Below are positions 1 through 10,715 of a stretch of DNA of 64,000 bases, piece after piece; the first letter of the stretch is position 1; each line of letters starts with the position of its first letter. A program made the position numbers and the translations under genes. This DNA is from Lucinisca nassula (taxonomy: Eukaryota; Mollusca; Bivalvia; Lucinida; Lucinidae). The stretch is taken from contig OY757010.1 in NCBI GenBank assembly GCA_963580285.1, forward strand, positions 219,313,234 to 219,377,233, read 5' to 3'. The notes under the pieces were generated by a model, which saw only the letters and a program-made list of their open reading frames with translations, did no database searches and was not told the origin of the DNA.

Positions 1-163
1 GACTGCAGGTTCACTTTTTTTTCAGAGAAAATCAAGCTTTACATTTTATGTGAATGTCTGCAAGATGATTCACATGAAATGTCAGATCTCATTTTCTCTG
101 AAATAAGGGAAAATCATGTGACTAATCTGCTGGTTGATTCATATGCAATACCACGAAAATAAT
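1..163. repeat. Dispersed motif N
   Basis: Contains TTACATTTTATGTGAATGTC and ATTCACATGAAATGTCAGAT. The phrase CTTGACATTTCATGTGAATC and close variants recur at 10420-10490, 17885-18000 and 20735-20800. Nothing else was recognised. Confidence 0.4.
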
Positions 164-1672
164 AAAACAAGAGGACCATGATGGCCCTGGATTGCTCACC
201 TGATCCATAGAGTAACAAGTGGGCCCCAGGGAGGGCCATTATTGACCCCAGGGCTATAATGTGCATAATGTTGAGGGAGGTTTAAAAAGGTGAAGCTTCA
301 TACCAAATATCAATAAAGGCTATAATTTGAACAATCTTGGCAAAGGTCCACTGAAGCTACTGTGACAACAAATATCAAAGACCTGGGCCTTGTGGTTTCA
401 GAGAAGAAGATTTTTTTAAAGATATTCCTTACATAAGCCTATGTAAAACCAAATGGCCCCAGGGCAGGGGCATTTTTGGCCTCAGGGCTATAATTTAAAC
501 AATCTTGATAGAGGTCCACTAGATGAAGCTTCACACCAAATATCAAAGACCTGGGCCTTGTTGTTTCAGAGAAGAAGATTTTCAAAGATTATCTCTATTA
601 TAAGTCTATGTAAAACCAAAGGGCCCTGGGGCGGGGGCATTTGTGGCCCCAGGGCTATAATTTCAACAATCTTGGTAGAGGTTCACTAGCTGAAGCTTCA
701 TACCAAATGTCAAAGACCTAGGCCTTGTGGTTTCAGAGAAGAAGATTTTTCAAGCTTTTCCCTATATAAGTCTATAAAAAACCAAAGGGCCCAGGAGCGG
801 GGGCATTTTTGGCCCCAGGGCTATAATTTGAAAAATTTTGATAGAGGTCCACAAGATGAAGCTTCATATCAAATATCAAAGACCTGGGCCTTGCAGTTTC
901 AGAAAAGAAGGTTTTTAAAAATTTCCCTATATAAGCCTATGTAAAACCAAAGAGCCCCGGGGCGGGGGCATTTTTGGCCCCAGCACTATAATTTGGACAG
1001 TCTTGGTAGGGGTCCACTAGATGAAGCTTCATACCAACTAGCAAAGACCTGGGCTTGCAGTTTCAGAGAAGAAGATTTTTTATGAATTTTCCCAATTTAA
1101 GCCCATGTAAAACCAAAGGGCCCTGGGGTGGGGGCATTTTTGGCTCCAGCACTATAATTTGAACAATCTTGGTAGGGGTCCACTAGATGAAGCTTCATAC
1201 CGAAAAATCAAAAACCTGGGCCTTGCGGTTTCAGAGAAGAAGGTTTTTCAAGATTTTCCCTATATAAGCCTATGTAAAACCAAAGGGCCCCGGGGCAGGG
1301 GCATCTTTGGCCCCAGCAAAATAATTTGAACAATCTTGGTAGGGGTCCACTAGATGAAGCTTCATACCAAATATCAAAGACCTGGGCCTTGCAGTTTCAG
1401 AGAAGAAGATTTTTTAAGTTTTCGGTGAAAAAAATCTATTTTTGGCTCCTGTGACCGATATGTGCAACGGACCGGAACCATTTGAACAACTTTGAAAGGG
1501 GGCCACCTAAGGATCATTCCTGTGAAGTTTGCTCAAAATTCGCTCAGTGGTTTAGGAGGAGATGGCGTTTGAAGAAATTGTTTACGCACGCATGCACGCA
1601 CGAACGGAAGACGGACAACGGACAAAAAGTGATCCCAAAAGCTCACCTCGTCACTACGTGACGGTGAGCTAA
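164..1672 (+). mobile_element. Tandem-core element E1
   Basis: Begins AAAACAAGAGGACCATGATG with a small hairpin and a GCTCACCTGA box. It ends with hairpin CGTCAC-TAC-GTGACG, GTGAG and CTAA (1649-1672). The core (about 229-1420) is roughly seven head-to-tail units of 165-167 bp, marked by GAAGCTTCAT at 525, 692, 858, 1023, 1189 and 1356. A short ACGGAAGACGGACAACGG block precedes the 3' hairpin. Architecture resembles Helentron-associated elements; that assignment is inference. Confidence 0.75.
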
Positions 1673-2029
1673 AAAATGAAAAAAATAAAATAAAATAAAA
1701 TAAATGGTTCACATAGATGATTCTCTCTGCTTGAAAGCAAGAAAAAATGCTTGAGTTGATCATCTGTTGACATGTCTTGGCACTTTATGTGTTAAAACCA
1801 ACCACAGTAGCATAAATACAGATGAAACCACTTGACCTTTTGGCACTACCAGACTAAGATGTCCAACCCAGTGATAATACAAATTGTTTAAAACAATAAC
1901 TTCTTTGTTTATCTTAGAAAATAATTTGTTACAAGTCTTCTTGTGTGGTACAGTAGCAGACAGAGGATGAGACTATGGTAATACCACTAAGGGAGACAAA
2001 ATATTTTGAATAAACTGCCTCCATTCCCA
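1673..2029. other. No recognised feature
   Basis: AT-rich intergenic or intronic sequence with an (AAATA)n run near 1680-1705. No coding, RNA or clear repeat signal seen. Confidence 0.5.
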
Positions 2030-2465
2030 TTAACCCTTATCCTGTTGAATAAATTAATTTAGCCATGGCCATTTCTGACTATCCACCAATCAAATTATTT
2101 GATATGAGCCCCGCCAAGCGAATTTGTGTCTTCGAGCATTCCGTCATGACAAATTTTAACTGCGCATGCCCAGCCATTCAGAGGGGCCAGGGATATGGCT
2201 TTCTGTCTGAAGGTTCCTCTTGATTCACTGCTTGTATGAGCGAGCAGCTAAGGTTCTGGCGAGACTGCGCGAATGCGCAGGCTCGCCTGAACTTTCGCTG
2301 CTCGCATAGGTGATAAGTACCAAAATCTCTTGACGGGGCCCATATAATGTATTTGTTTAATTCACAAACTGCATGACAAACAGTGTAGATGCTGTTAAGG
2401 GGGTCTTCAGAAGCCATCTGATCTTGATCTACACTGTTTGCAAAGGTAGGGGTTTTGTGTGTGTT
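2030..2465. mobile_element. MITE A copy interrupted by MITE F
   Basis: TTAACCCTTATCCTG start and the family A central sequence (AAACAGTGTAGATG... TCTACACTGTTTGC, 2374-2442). The A sequence is split between 2103 and 2346 by an F element and resumes with ATGTATTTGTTTAATTCACA, matching uninterrupted copies. Confidence 0.75.
2104..2345 (-). mobile_element. MITE F nested in MITE A
   Basis: TIRs ATGAGCCCCGCCAAG and CTTGACGGGGCCCAT, with TAT on both sides suggesting a TA or TAT duplication. The interior has a hairpin around GCGCGAATGCGCAGG. A second copy, opposite orientation, is at 14613-14851. Confidence 0.8.
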
Positions 2466-2483
2466 TGTATTTTGAGTTTTTAT

Positions 2484-2570
2484 GTCCAACCAACATCTAA
2501 GGTTTGGAGTTTAACAACCCAATCACAAAATTGAGATCATATTGAGCCGGGTCAGTTAACTTTTCCTGGA
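2484..2570 (-). mobile_element. SINE S1, 3' fragment
   Basis: GGTTTGGAGTTTAACAACCC followed by a GAGATCATATTGAGCC clause is the 3' end of S1 read antisense; the tRNA-like head is missing. Confidence 0.55.
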
Positions 2571-2583
2571 TTATCGTATTTAC

Positions 2584-2800
2584 CGTAAGTATTCAGACAC
2601 CTCAACTCCTTACCATACTTGTTCTAAAGTTTCAACAAGTACAACTTACTACCCGATGTTTTGTCTAAGAATAACGAGATGAGTGGCAAACAGTGTAGAC
2701 CCTGATGAGGCTGATGAGATGCCGCATTCTGCGGCATCTCATCTGGGTCTACACTGTTTGCTCATGCCTGTCTGTCTGAATACATGGTGTAAATATGGTA
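2584..2800. mobile_element. MITE C variant with 68-bp palindromic centre
   Basis: GTAAGTATTCAGACACCTCA opens it. The centre GGCAAACAGTGTAGACCCTG is mirrored by the sequence ending ACTGTTTGC, around GATGCCGCATTCTGCGGCATC. TCTGTCTGAATACATGG closes it. Confidence 0.65.
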
Positions 2801-2829
2801 AGTGGTTATTTTATAGCACTGTGAACTTA

Positions 2830-2998
2830 GGGCTATCTTGCTGAATATTCATTTAAGCCACACCCATTTCTGTCTATCAACCAATCAAATTATTTGATGT
2901 AATTTATTGCTACAAATTCATAAACTGAATGCCAAACAGTGTAGATCCTGATCAGATGGCTGATCTGGATCTACACTGTTTGCAAAGATAGGGGTTAA
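2830..2998. mobile_element. MITE A, degraded left end
   Basis: ATCTTGCTGAATATTCATTT, ACCAATCAAATTATTTGATG and the CAAACAGTGTAGATCCTG palindrome identify it. The left TTAACCC is mutated, and the central hairpin is shortened. Confidence 0.75.
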
Positions 2999-3431
2999 TA
3001 ACTGACTAAAGGGGTAGCTCTAATGTGCTTCTAGTGCCCAGTTACCTTAAAACATGATCATTCCACGAGAGGCCATAGACCATTGCCAGGCCTGAGATTG
3101 TGCATATCTGCTCAGCCACTATGCTGACCAACATACAGGGTAAAACCAAAGGTCATGGAGAAAATAACTATTATGTCAAATCTTTTAAACTGCAAAATTC
3201 CATGTGCATATTATGGACTTGTAAATTGCAAATTGCTCCTGTTTGACAGCTAACAGGAAATATTATCTCCTAATTGGTACAATTACAATCCAGATTCAGC
3301 ATCAATTTTCCCAGCCTTTGATCTACATGAAACCTTCTTTATAAACAGCAATTTCTATTAATAAACTCTGTTACTATCTGCAAAATATCAATAAAAAGAG
3401 CTGGTGTTGAACAGAACAGTGCCTTAATGGA
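2999..3431. other. No recognised feature
   Basis: Unassigned AT-rich sequence. A minus-strand run near 3040-3130 is open for about 30 codons and ends at a possible GTAACT donor, but has no recognisable homology and no convincing acceptor. Confidence 0.4.
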
Positions 3432-3690
3432 TTAACCCATTTTGGTTTAAAAAGGAATCTTCTTTATTATATAAAGCACGAGTCCATTTCAAAATGTAGG
3501 GGTGTCAGGCGTTAAACCTAAAATCAAACAAAATATAATTGGTGTCAGGGGTGTTTCGTTTTTATTCTATTTTTGACGGAAAATTCTGTAAGCAAATACA
3601 GCAGGCCCAGATCAGATGCCGCATTCTGCGGCGTCTGATCTGGGCCTGCATTGTTTGCCAAGGGGTTCCCTCCCCCATAGAAACGGTTAA
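3432..3690. mobile_element. MITE B, rearranged
   Basis: TTAACCCATTTTGG at the left, CAGGCCCAGATCAGATGCCG palindrome at 3603-3650, TTAA near 3687. About 50 bp of extra sequence (AAACCTAAAATCAAAC) resembles an S2 tail inserted in the left half. Confidence 0.65.
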
Positions 3691-3974
3691 AGGAATTTGA
3701 CAAAAAATAAAATAAAATATAACAGATAAAAAGTAAGGCAGAAGAGTTGAGTAGTTTGCCTGATTCTTAACATTTCTTTTCTGGGAACATAGCTGAAAAT
3801 ATTGATTGCTCTCATCCTGATACAGTTTTTGCAATTAATATGGTGCTAGGTAGAATTAATAAAGTATCAAGTATCTTTTTTTTTCTATCTCAATGATCTT
3901 TTTAATACCCCTATTTCAATAAATAACACTCAAGGTATTCTACACTTTTCCTTTTTTCACCAAACTGGTAATAA

Positions 3975-4185
3975 TTAGTGGTATCTATTTTCGTTGCATT
4001 TATTTACTTCAAAATATACCTCTTTATAACAAATTTCAGAACAACACAGTATTTGGATGTAAAACAGTTTAGAAGATAAATCATAAAAATGTGCAGATCA
4101 TATTGAAAAATGACCATAATTGTTAATTTTTTTATATAATCTATTTCACTACTTAATGAGGTTTGGGTGTATCAAGAACAGTGGT
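3975..4185. mobile_element. MITE H, partial
   Basis: CCTCTTTATAACAAATTTCA and ATTGAAAAATGACCATAATT resemble the H consensus at 12317-12532; the ends are eroded. Confidence 0.45.
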
Positions 4186-4408
4186 CACTGGTTAGGCAAT
4201 GCTTCTAAACAAAACAGGAAGCATTGCTCATACCTGTGATACCCCCCTCATCAGGTGGCACACTCCTTCATGTTGATGCTAATTTTTGCCCAATTCATGC
4301 TAAATTTTAGTCAAATTTTGGAAACCGAGAAATTTCCCTATATAATCTTTACATCATCATCACTGGCAAATATCCCTCATTACAGTTTAAAAACTTATCA
4401 CCTGTAAA

Positions 4409-4618
4409 CCATAAAAATCCTATAAATGTGGACACCATCAGGACTTGCTGTAATTCTCCTGAAATGTTGACAAATTTGTTTTGTGATCCAGCAAGGAGTC
4501 CAAAAGGTGCAGACAGAATAGCAAACAGTGTAGACCCTGATCAGACTGCTCCTTCAGGAACAGTCTGATCTGGGTCTACACTGTTTGATTAGGCCTGACT
4601 GTCCAAATACTTAGGATC
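4409..4618. mobile_element. MITE C
   Basis: Ends ATCCTATAAATGTGGACACC and TGTCCAAATACTTAGGATC are inverted. The centre is the palindrome AGCAAACAGTGTAGACCCTG to ACTGTTTG with CTCCTTCAGGAACAG at its apex. Confidence 0.75.
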
Positions 4619-4784
4619 TTTTGGGTCTGTCGTTGTCAGTCCACCCAGTCACTAAGCACAGAAGATCTACAGTGCTGATGTCCATGTGACTATCACTGTT
4701 TTGAAGAAAATACAGGTAACAGTAACTGTTATTTTACTGAAATAGTTGTGACATTCTTGTCTTTATGATGTCAAGGTGCTGTGT

Positions 4785-5401
4785 AAAACAAGAGGCTCAA
4801 TGAGCCTAAACCGCTCACCTGAAGAACTTAAGTTTTAGCAATTCACAGACTTGACTACTAAATCTGCTAATAGAATCCAGCCCATTGACCCTTACAGGAT
4901 ATAGGTCATCATTATTGCATTGCATTCCAAGTTTGAGACTTCTAGCTTCTATAGTTCCTGAGAAATCTTTGACGAAAATTTAACATTGGTCAAAATGGAG
5001 AGAAAGAAGAATGAAAGAACAGATGAACAAATAAGCTGAGAAAGCCCAATGTCTCTTACACAAAATAAGTCATCATTATTCTATTGAATACCAAATTTGA
5101 TGCTTCTAGCTTTTATAGTTCCTGAGAAATCTTTGATTAAAAATTTAACATTGGTCTATTATCTCTATATGGAGAGAAAGAAGAATGAAGGAACAAATGA
5201 ACCAGACTAGCTCCAAAACCTAATGCAGCCTTTCCCCTTGCCCAATGGTGCTACACATAAAATTTAAACAAGATTGGTCGACTGCCTTCTGAGATATGCT
5301 TCATTGAAAGTGTGGACGATGGATGGACGGACGACAGACGACAGACTCCGGAGCCTTGGTATACTATCAGCTCACTGGAGCCTTTGGCTCAGGTGAGCTA
5401 A
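4785..5401 (+). mobile_element. Tandem-core element E2
   Basis: 5' hairpin AGGCTC-AAT-GAGCCT (4793-4807) followed by CCGCTCACCTGA. Two core units are spaced 164 bp apart (CTTCTAGCTT at 4939 and 5103). Then come a GGATGGACGGACGACAGACG block, 3' hairpin GAGCC-TTT-GGCTC (5378-5390), AGGTGAG and CTAA. The 5' box and 3' box are reverse complements of each other. Confidence 0.8.
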
Positions 5402-5971
5402 AAATTCAAGTCGCTATTTCTGTCACAACATTTTCCCTACGTTAAGTCTATGGGCAAATTTGTTTGTCTCTCAAGGTCACGTAACTCCGAGGTCAATATT
5501 CCGATTCGGCCCAAAATCGAACTTAACCGAGATTTTATGCCTGTCCTCGTTACCTGCAAGTTTGAAGCTGATATGAATAAAAATAAAGTTACTATCGTGG
5601 TCACAACGTATTTTTTTAAGCTCAAGGGCAGGTAACTCCAAGGCAAATAATCCGATTCGGCCCAAAATCGAACTTAACCGAGATTTTATGTCTGTCCTCG
5701 TAACCTGCAAGTTTGAAGCTGATCTGAAAAAAATTCAAGTCGCTATCGTAGTCGCAACATTTTCCCTAATTAAGTCTATGGGCAAATTTTTTGTCGCTCA
5801 AGGTCACGTAACTCCGAGGTCAATATTCCGATTCGGCCCAAAATTAAACTTAACCGAGATTTTATGCCTGTCCTCGTTACCTGCAAGTTTGAAGCTGATA
5901 TGAATAAAAATAAAGTTGCTATCGTGGTCACAACGTATTTTTTTATGCTCAAGGGCAGGTACCGTAAAATC

Positions 5972-5999
5972 TCTAATAGACGCCCGGGCGTCTATTAGA
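5972..5999. repeat. Perfect 28-bp palindrome at left end of the TIR element
   Basis: TCTAATAGACGCCC is followed directly by its reverse complement. It repeats the motif found at the right end and could be a transposase-binding site or the result of an end-to-end rearrangement. Confidence 0.75.
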
Positions 6000-6162
6000 A
6001 TCATTGCCTTTCATGAAGAGGGGGCTGGGCGTTTATTAGAGGCTATAGAAACCTGCAAGTCACATATGACAGTCCAAAACGATCAGATTTTTTCATATGG
6101 TCGCCATCTTGTTTCTCAAAAAATGACTGGTGATACAATAGCTGTGCCGGTGATACAATAGA

Positions 6163-6300
6163 CTTCTTCAGGCATGACTTGTCGGGTAACAGTCCCACAA
6201 AATTGGGAGCAACGTCTCCAAAATGACCTTTACAGTGTTGACAGGGACGTTAAAACCTCAAATCAAACACAAAAAAAAACAACAAAAAACAAACGCACAG
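6163..6300 (+). mobile_element. SINE S2, 3' fragment
   Basis: Matches the S2 3' half: GTCGGGTAACAGTCCCACAA, then CTCCAAAATGACCTTTACAG, TTGACAGGGACGTTAAAACC and an A-rich AAACAAAAAAC tail. It lies inside the TIR element, so it predates or joined that element. Confidence 0.75.
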
Positions 6301-6637
6301 CTCTTGCCCTCTATCTTCAATATAGCAAGTATCATATAACATCTTTCTCGTTTCGTGTCAAAAATGGCAGAAACACATAAAAAATTTGTTCCCATCATTA
6401 CAAGGCAGTGTCACAAAAAAGTTCCTATGAATCAACATCGGAGGTATGGCTTTCCTCTCTGTCTGTCATGTAGCTGTCTTCCTCTTCACTAACGTCATTT
6501 CGCCTGTTCTGCTGTTGAGGCTCATTATTTATTGATCAGCCCTAATCGGCCACGTGTTGATAGACGCTGGCTCTAAATTTCCGCGGGAAAAATCCTGCGG
6601 TGCCGCCTCTGATGTGAGGTAAACATGCGTCAAACAC

Positions 6638-7051
6638 ATGATGTTTGTCAGGAAGATCATGTCGGTCAAATGTGTTATTAAAGGACACCACGTTTACAGG
6701 ATTTCTTATTCTTGTGGGACAAATTTGGATTGTTTCTTAGAGCCTGACAGTCAGCATAGTGACAGTGCAATCATAGTGAAGAAAAGTGATACTACTGTCG
6801 GACGTATTCAAGAAGGTTTATGTCAGCTTTTGACATTTTTGTACAAGGACGGCAGTATCGTTCAGATCACAGCCGAAATTACCGGAGGCCCACACTCCGC
6901 TGCAGAAGGGACTTTTGTTCAAGGCAAAGGACCAGAAATTCCCTGTGTTTATCATTTATTTGGACCACGAGAGAAAAACAAACTTGTGCATTCGGCGATC
7001 AAGCAGCAAATTCGGAACTTTTCAGCATACGGTAAGATCGTTTTTTGCTGA
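6638..7051 (+). CDS. HIRAN-like domain coding fragment captured in a transposon
   Basis: ORF of 137 codons. The segment VIKGHHVYRISYSCGTNLDC, then EPDSQHSDSAIIV, TVGRI, and later ITGGP and EIPCVYHLFG follows the layout of the HIRAN-like domain of many invertebrate uncharacterised proteins (GHHVY; EPDNPHDRYAV; VGHVPR; EVPC.Y.F.G). HIRAN domains of HLTF-type proteins bind 3' ends of single-stranded DNA, but function here is unknown. A strong donor CG|GTAAGA at 7031/7032 suggests the true exon stops there (codon 132, phase 1) and the last few codons are intron. It may be a captured host exon or a first exon of the transposon's own gene. Recognition is by eye. Confidence 0.6.
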   Translation: MMFVRKIMSVKCVIKGHHVYRISYSCGTNLDCFLEPDSQHSDSAIIVKKSDTTVGRIQEGLCQLLTFLYKDGSIVQITAEITGGPHSAAEGTFVQGKGPEIPCVYHLFGPREKNKLVHSAIKQQIRNFSAYGKIVFC

Positions 7052-9489
7052 TTTTTTCCAGTGGGCGTTTTAAGAGGCTGGTATTTTTCTGAGAATTGCC
7101 CCAAAAATCGCCATTTTTAACATAAAAATCGGGGGGTGGGCGTTTATTAGAGCATGGGCTTCTAATAGAGATTTTACGGTAACTCCAAGGCAAATAATCC
7201 GATTCGGCCCAAAATCAAACTTAACCGAGATTTTATGTCTGTCCTCGTTACCTGCAAGTTTGAAGCTGATCTGAAAAAAATTCAAGTCGCTATCGTAGTC
7301 ACAACATTTTCCCTATGTAAAGTCTATGGGCAAATTTTTTGCCGCTCAAGGTCATGTAACTCCGAGGTCAATATTCCGATTCGAACTTAACTGAGATTTT
7401 ATGCCTGTCCACGTTACCTGCAAGTTTGAAGCTGATCTGAATAAAAATAAAGTTGCTATCGTGGTCACAACGTATTTTTTTATGCTCAAGGGCAGGTAAC
7501 TCCAAGGCAAATAATCCGATTCGGCCCAAAATCGAACTTAACCGAGATTTTATGTCTGTCCTCGTTACCTGCAAGTTTGAAGCTGATCTGAAAAAAAATT
7601 CAAGTCGCTATCGTAGTCACAACATTTTCCCTATGTTAAGTCTATGGGCAAATTTTTTGTCGCTCAAGGTCACGTAACTCCGAGGTCAATATTCCGATTC
7701 GGTCCAAAATCAAACTTAACCAGGATTTTATGCCTGTCCTCGTTACCTGCAAGTTTGAAGCTGATCTGAATAAAAATAAAGTTGCTATCGTGGTCACAAC
7801 GTATTTTTTTATGCTCAAGGGCAGGTAACTCCAAGGCAAATAATCCGATTCGGCCCAAAATCGAACTTAACCGTGATTTTATGTCTGTCCTCATTACCTG
7901 CAAGTTTGAAGCTGATCTGAAAAAAATTCAAGTCGCTATCGTAGTCACAACATTTTCCCTATGTTAAGTCTATGGGCAAATTTTTTGTCGCTCAAGGTCA
8001 CGTAACTCCGAGGTCAATATTCCAATTCTGCCCAAAATCGAACTTAACCGAGATTTTATGCCTGTCCTTATTATCTGCAAGAATGAAGTCGATCAGAAAA
8101 AAATTGACGGAGCTAGAGTGATGACAAGCTTTTTCCTATGTTAAGTCTATGGGAGCTATATGTTGCCATGGTAACCAGAGTTCCACTCAGATCTGCATGA
8201 AAACCTTATGCAGTCTTTCCACTTGCCCAATAATGTTACACATGAAATTTGATCAAAGTCGGCAAAGTAATCTTCGAGATATACATTTTTGAAATTCACA
8301 TTAACCCTTATGCAAAAATGCACAAGGGCAGGTAACTCCTAAGTGTATGATCCGATTCTGCCAATTATCGAACTTGACCGAGATTTCATGGCTGTGCTGG
8401 TTATCTGTAAGAATGAAGCCAATCCGAACAAAATTGAAGCAGCTACAGTGATGACAACATTTTCCCCATGTTAAGTCGATAGGCAATTTTTCGGGCGCTC
8501 AAGGGGACGTAACTATTGAGTGAGTTATCTGATTCGGCCCAAAATCGAACTTGACCGAGATTTTATGCCTGTACTGGTTATCTGCAAGAATGAAGTCGAT
8601 CAGAAAAAAATTGACGGAGCTAGAGTGATGACAAGCTTTTTCCTATGTGAAGTCTATGGGAGCTAGATGTTGCCACGGCAACCAGAGTTCCACTCAGATC
8701 TGCCTGAAAACCTAATGAAGCCTTTCCACTTGCCCAATAATGTGACACATGAAATTTGATCAAAGTTGGCCAAGTAGTCTTTACGATATACATTTTTGAA
8801 ATTCCCATTAACCCTAATGCAAAAACACACAAGGGCAGGTAACTCCTAAGTGAATGATCCGATTCTGCCAGTTATCGAACTTGACCGAGATTTCATGGCT
8901 GTGCTGGTTATCTGCAAGAATAAAGCCAATCTGAAAATAATTGAAGCAGCTACAGTGATGACAACATTCTCCCCATGTTAAGTCAATAGGCAATTTTTTC
9001 AACGCTCAAGGGCACGTAACTCCTGAGTGAATAATCCGATTCAGCCCAAAATCGAACTTGATCGAGATTTCATGCCTGTCCTCGTTATCTGCAAGAATGA
9101 AGTCAATCAGAAAAAAATTGACGGACCTAGAGTGATGACAAGCTTTTTCCTATGTTAAGCCTATGGGAGCTCTTTGTTGCTGTGGCAACCAGAGTTCTCA
9201 TCCGATCTGCACGAAAACCTAATACAGCCTTTCCCCCTACCTGATGATGGTTCATATGAAATTTGATCAAGGCCGGCCCACTGGTTCCAGAGATATACTT
9301 CGTTTAAAGTGTGGACAACGGACGCCGGACGCCGGCTCGTGGTATACTAATACCTCACATGAGCCTTCGGCTCAGGTGAGCTAAAGAAAGCAGATTGTGA
9401 AACATTGATTCAGATCATGTGCTGGGACACTGTCAACAGATCAGATGTTGCCCGCTGAATGTGCCATATCATCAGGGTCTTAACTGTTT

Positions 9490-9740
9490 GCTTAAGGGGA
9501 ATATATACACCTTCAGGGGAGGTAACTCCTGCAAATGTATTTTTGTCTCCCATGTCAATAGAGGAAAGAATTTGCTCCTAAGGCGCAAATTCTTTCCTTT
9601 AAGAGTGGACCCCTTTTTCTGTGGGACAGAGGATATAGAAAAGCAAACAGGAAGTCCCGAAGGTTTTCTCCCTTTGAAAAATGGTGGAAAAATCTGCCAG
9701 GTGTTTCAATTCTCCTTAAAGTACAGGAATATTTAAAGGT
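9490..9740. mobile_element. MITE L
   Basis: CTTAAGGGGAATATATACAC start, AGGGGAGGTAACTCC, and a central palindrome AAAGAATTTGCTCCTAAGG with its mirror, followed by GAGTGGACCCC. Two further copies at 50393-50635 and 51425-51640. Confidence 0.7.
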
Positions 9741-10075
9741 AAAACAAAACAGCCCAATTGTCTGTTCATGAGCACTCTATCCCAGCTCAGAAAGAATCAA
9801 CCCAACAGTGCTGGCAGTGCTTTGATTTATTTTGTAGCCATCCATGTAAACACTAATCTACTATTGTTTTCCAATTATAAAGAAGCCCAGTAGACAATAC
9901 AGTCACAAAGTATGATTCATTCTGTCTATTTCTTGTTAGAAATAAATGATGATTCATGGGACTGATCTATATAAACACACATAAGGTGATGGTCTTAATA
10001 CAAGAACTTGTCTGACAAAAAACAATAAAACAACTTATATTTTGCAGACATACTTGGATGCTTGCCTGCACTAAG
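9741..10075. other. No recognised feature
   Basis: AT-rich sequence without coding or repeat signal that I recognise. Confidence 0.5.
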
Positions 10076-10350
10076 GTTTTATGGCCCTGTCAACACTATT
10101 CAGGTCATTTTGGAGACTTTGCTTTGATTTTGTGCGACTTCTACCCGACAAGGAGATGAAATGACATCTCAAGCCCTACCACCCAAAGAAACTGCTAGGG
10201 TCCAGCTCACAACACTTTTCCACACTACCTTTTCCTGGCTTGGCCTAGACCTTCTAAGGGGTTTACAAGTACAAGTGGTGGTTATATTTACCCTCTGCAC
10301 AGAAGCACCAAGCAGCCCAATATATTTATTTAAGCCCTGATGGGTGGGGG
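10076..10350 (-). mobile_element. SINE S2, diverged
   Basis: GGCCCTGTCAACACTATTCA, GGTCATTTTGGAGACTTTGC, GAGATGAAATGACATCTCAA and a final GATGGGTGGGGGC follow the S2 order read antisense. Confidence 0.7.
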
Positions 10351-10379
10351 CACAGGTGACATACTATTTTCTGAATGTT

Positions 10380-10490
10380 TGTTTGAAGAAAACAAGGCTT
10401 GGTATTTCGCAAATTGTCTGCTGGGAGAAAATAATGTCTGACATTTCATGTGAATTATCTGCTAACTTCATTTTCTCTGAAAAAAAAAAA
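10380..10490. repeat. Dispersed motif N
   Basis: CTGACATTTCATGTGAATTA and CATTTTCTCTGAAAA match the sequence at 1-163. Confidence 0.45.
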
Positions 10491-10529
10491 GAATAATATT
10501 TGAAAATGTACCATATGAAAACAAGTAAT

Positions 10530-10715
10530 GGGACATACAGGTCTCAGCAAACAGTGAAGACCCAGATCAGACTGCTCCTGATCAGGATCAACAGTTTGCC
10601 ATTCCATCTGCCCTTTTTGGAGTCCTTGCTTGATTGAGAAGCAAATTTGTTAAAATTTTTATGATCATTACAGCAATACCTCAAGGTGTCCAAACTTTTA
10701 GGATGTTGATAGTTA
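10530..10715 (-). mobile_element. MITE C, antisense and shortened
   Basis: AGCAAACAGTGAAGACCCAG with a truncated hairpin, then TTGGAGTCCTTGCTTGATTG and CAAGGTGTCCAAACTTTTAG, the reverse of the C left arm. Confidence 0.55.

Larger units (their letters stand above)
5962..7179. mobile_element. TA-flanked TIR element carrying a HIRAN-like gene fragment
   Basis: The ends are CCGTAAAATCTCTAATAGA (left) and the reverse complement of TCTAATAGAGATTTTACGG (right), each abutting TA. The uninterrupted host unit reads GGCAGGTAACTCC, so TA was duplicated. A perfect 28-bp palindrome at 5972-5999 and repeats of GGGCGTTTATTAGAG (near 6028 and 7139) form subterminal motifs. Inside are a piece of SINE S2 and a HIRAN-like ORF. 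No transposase is visible, so it is non-autonomous. It interrupts tandem array E3. Confidence 0.8.
5402..9384 (+). mobile_element. Tandem-core element E3 (long array)
   Basis: Starts directly at the end of E2 without its own 5' cap. Monomers of about 164 bp alternate in two types, giving a 329-bp dimer (CCAAGGCAA at 7502 and 7831). After about 8060 units diverge (ATGACAAGCTTTTTCCTATG). It ends with a GGACAACGGACGCCGGACGC block, hairpin GAGCC-TTC-GGCTC (9361-9373), AGGTGAG and CTAA. The TIR element 5962-7179 interrupts it. Confidence 0.8.

Noticed and set aside
453..689. Open frame of 78 codons
   Set aside because: It reads through the 166-bp tandem units of E1; the protein repeats with the DNA unit and has no coding signature.
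3030..3140. Possible minus-strand exon ending at GTAACT
   Set aside because: Open for about 30 codons but no acceptor, no match to the missing end of the discoidin domain and phase does not fit.
5437..8000. Several 60-80 codon frames with repeated peptides on both strands
   Set aside because: All are translations of the E3 tandem array; the same DNA unit gives similar open frames in several places.
9419..9736. 105-codon plus-strand frame
   Set aside because: It coincides with MITE L, including its palindrome; no homology recognised.
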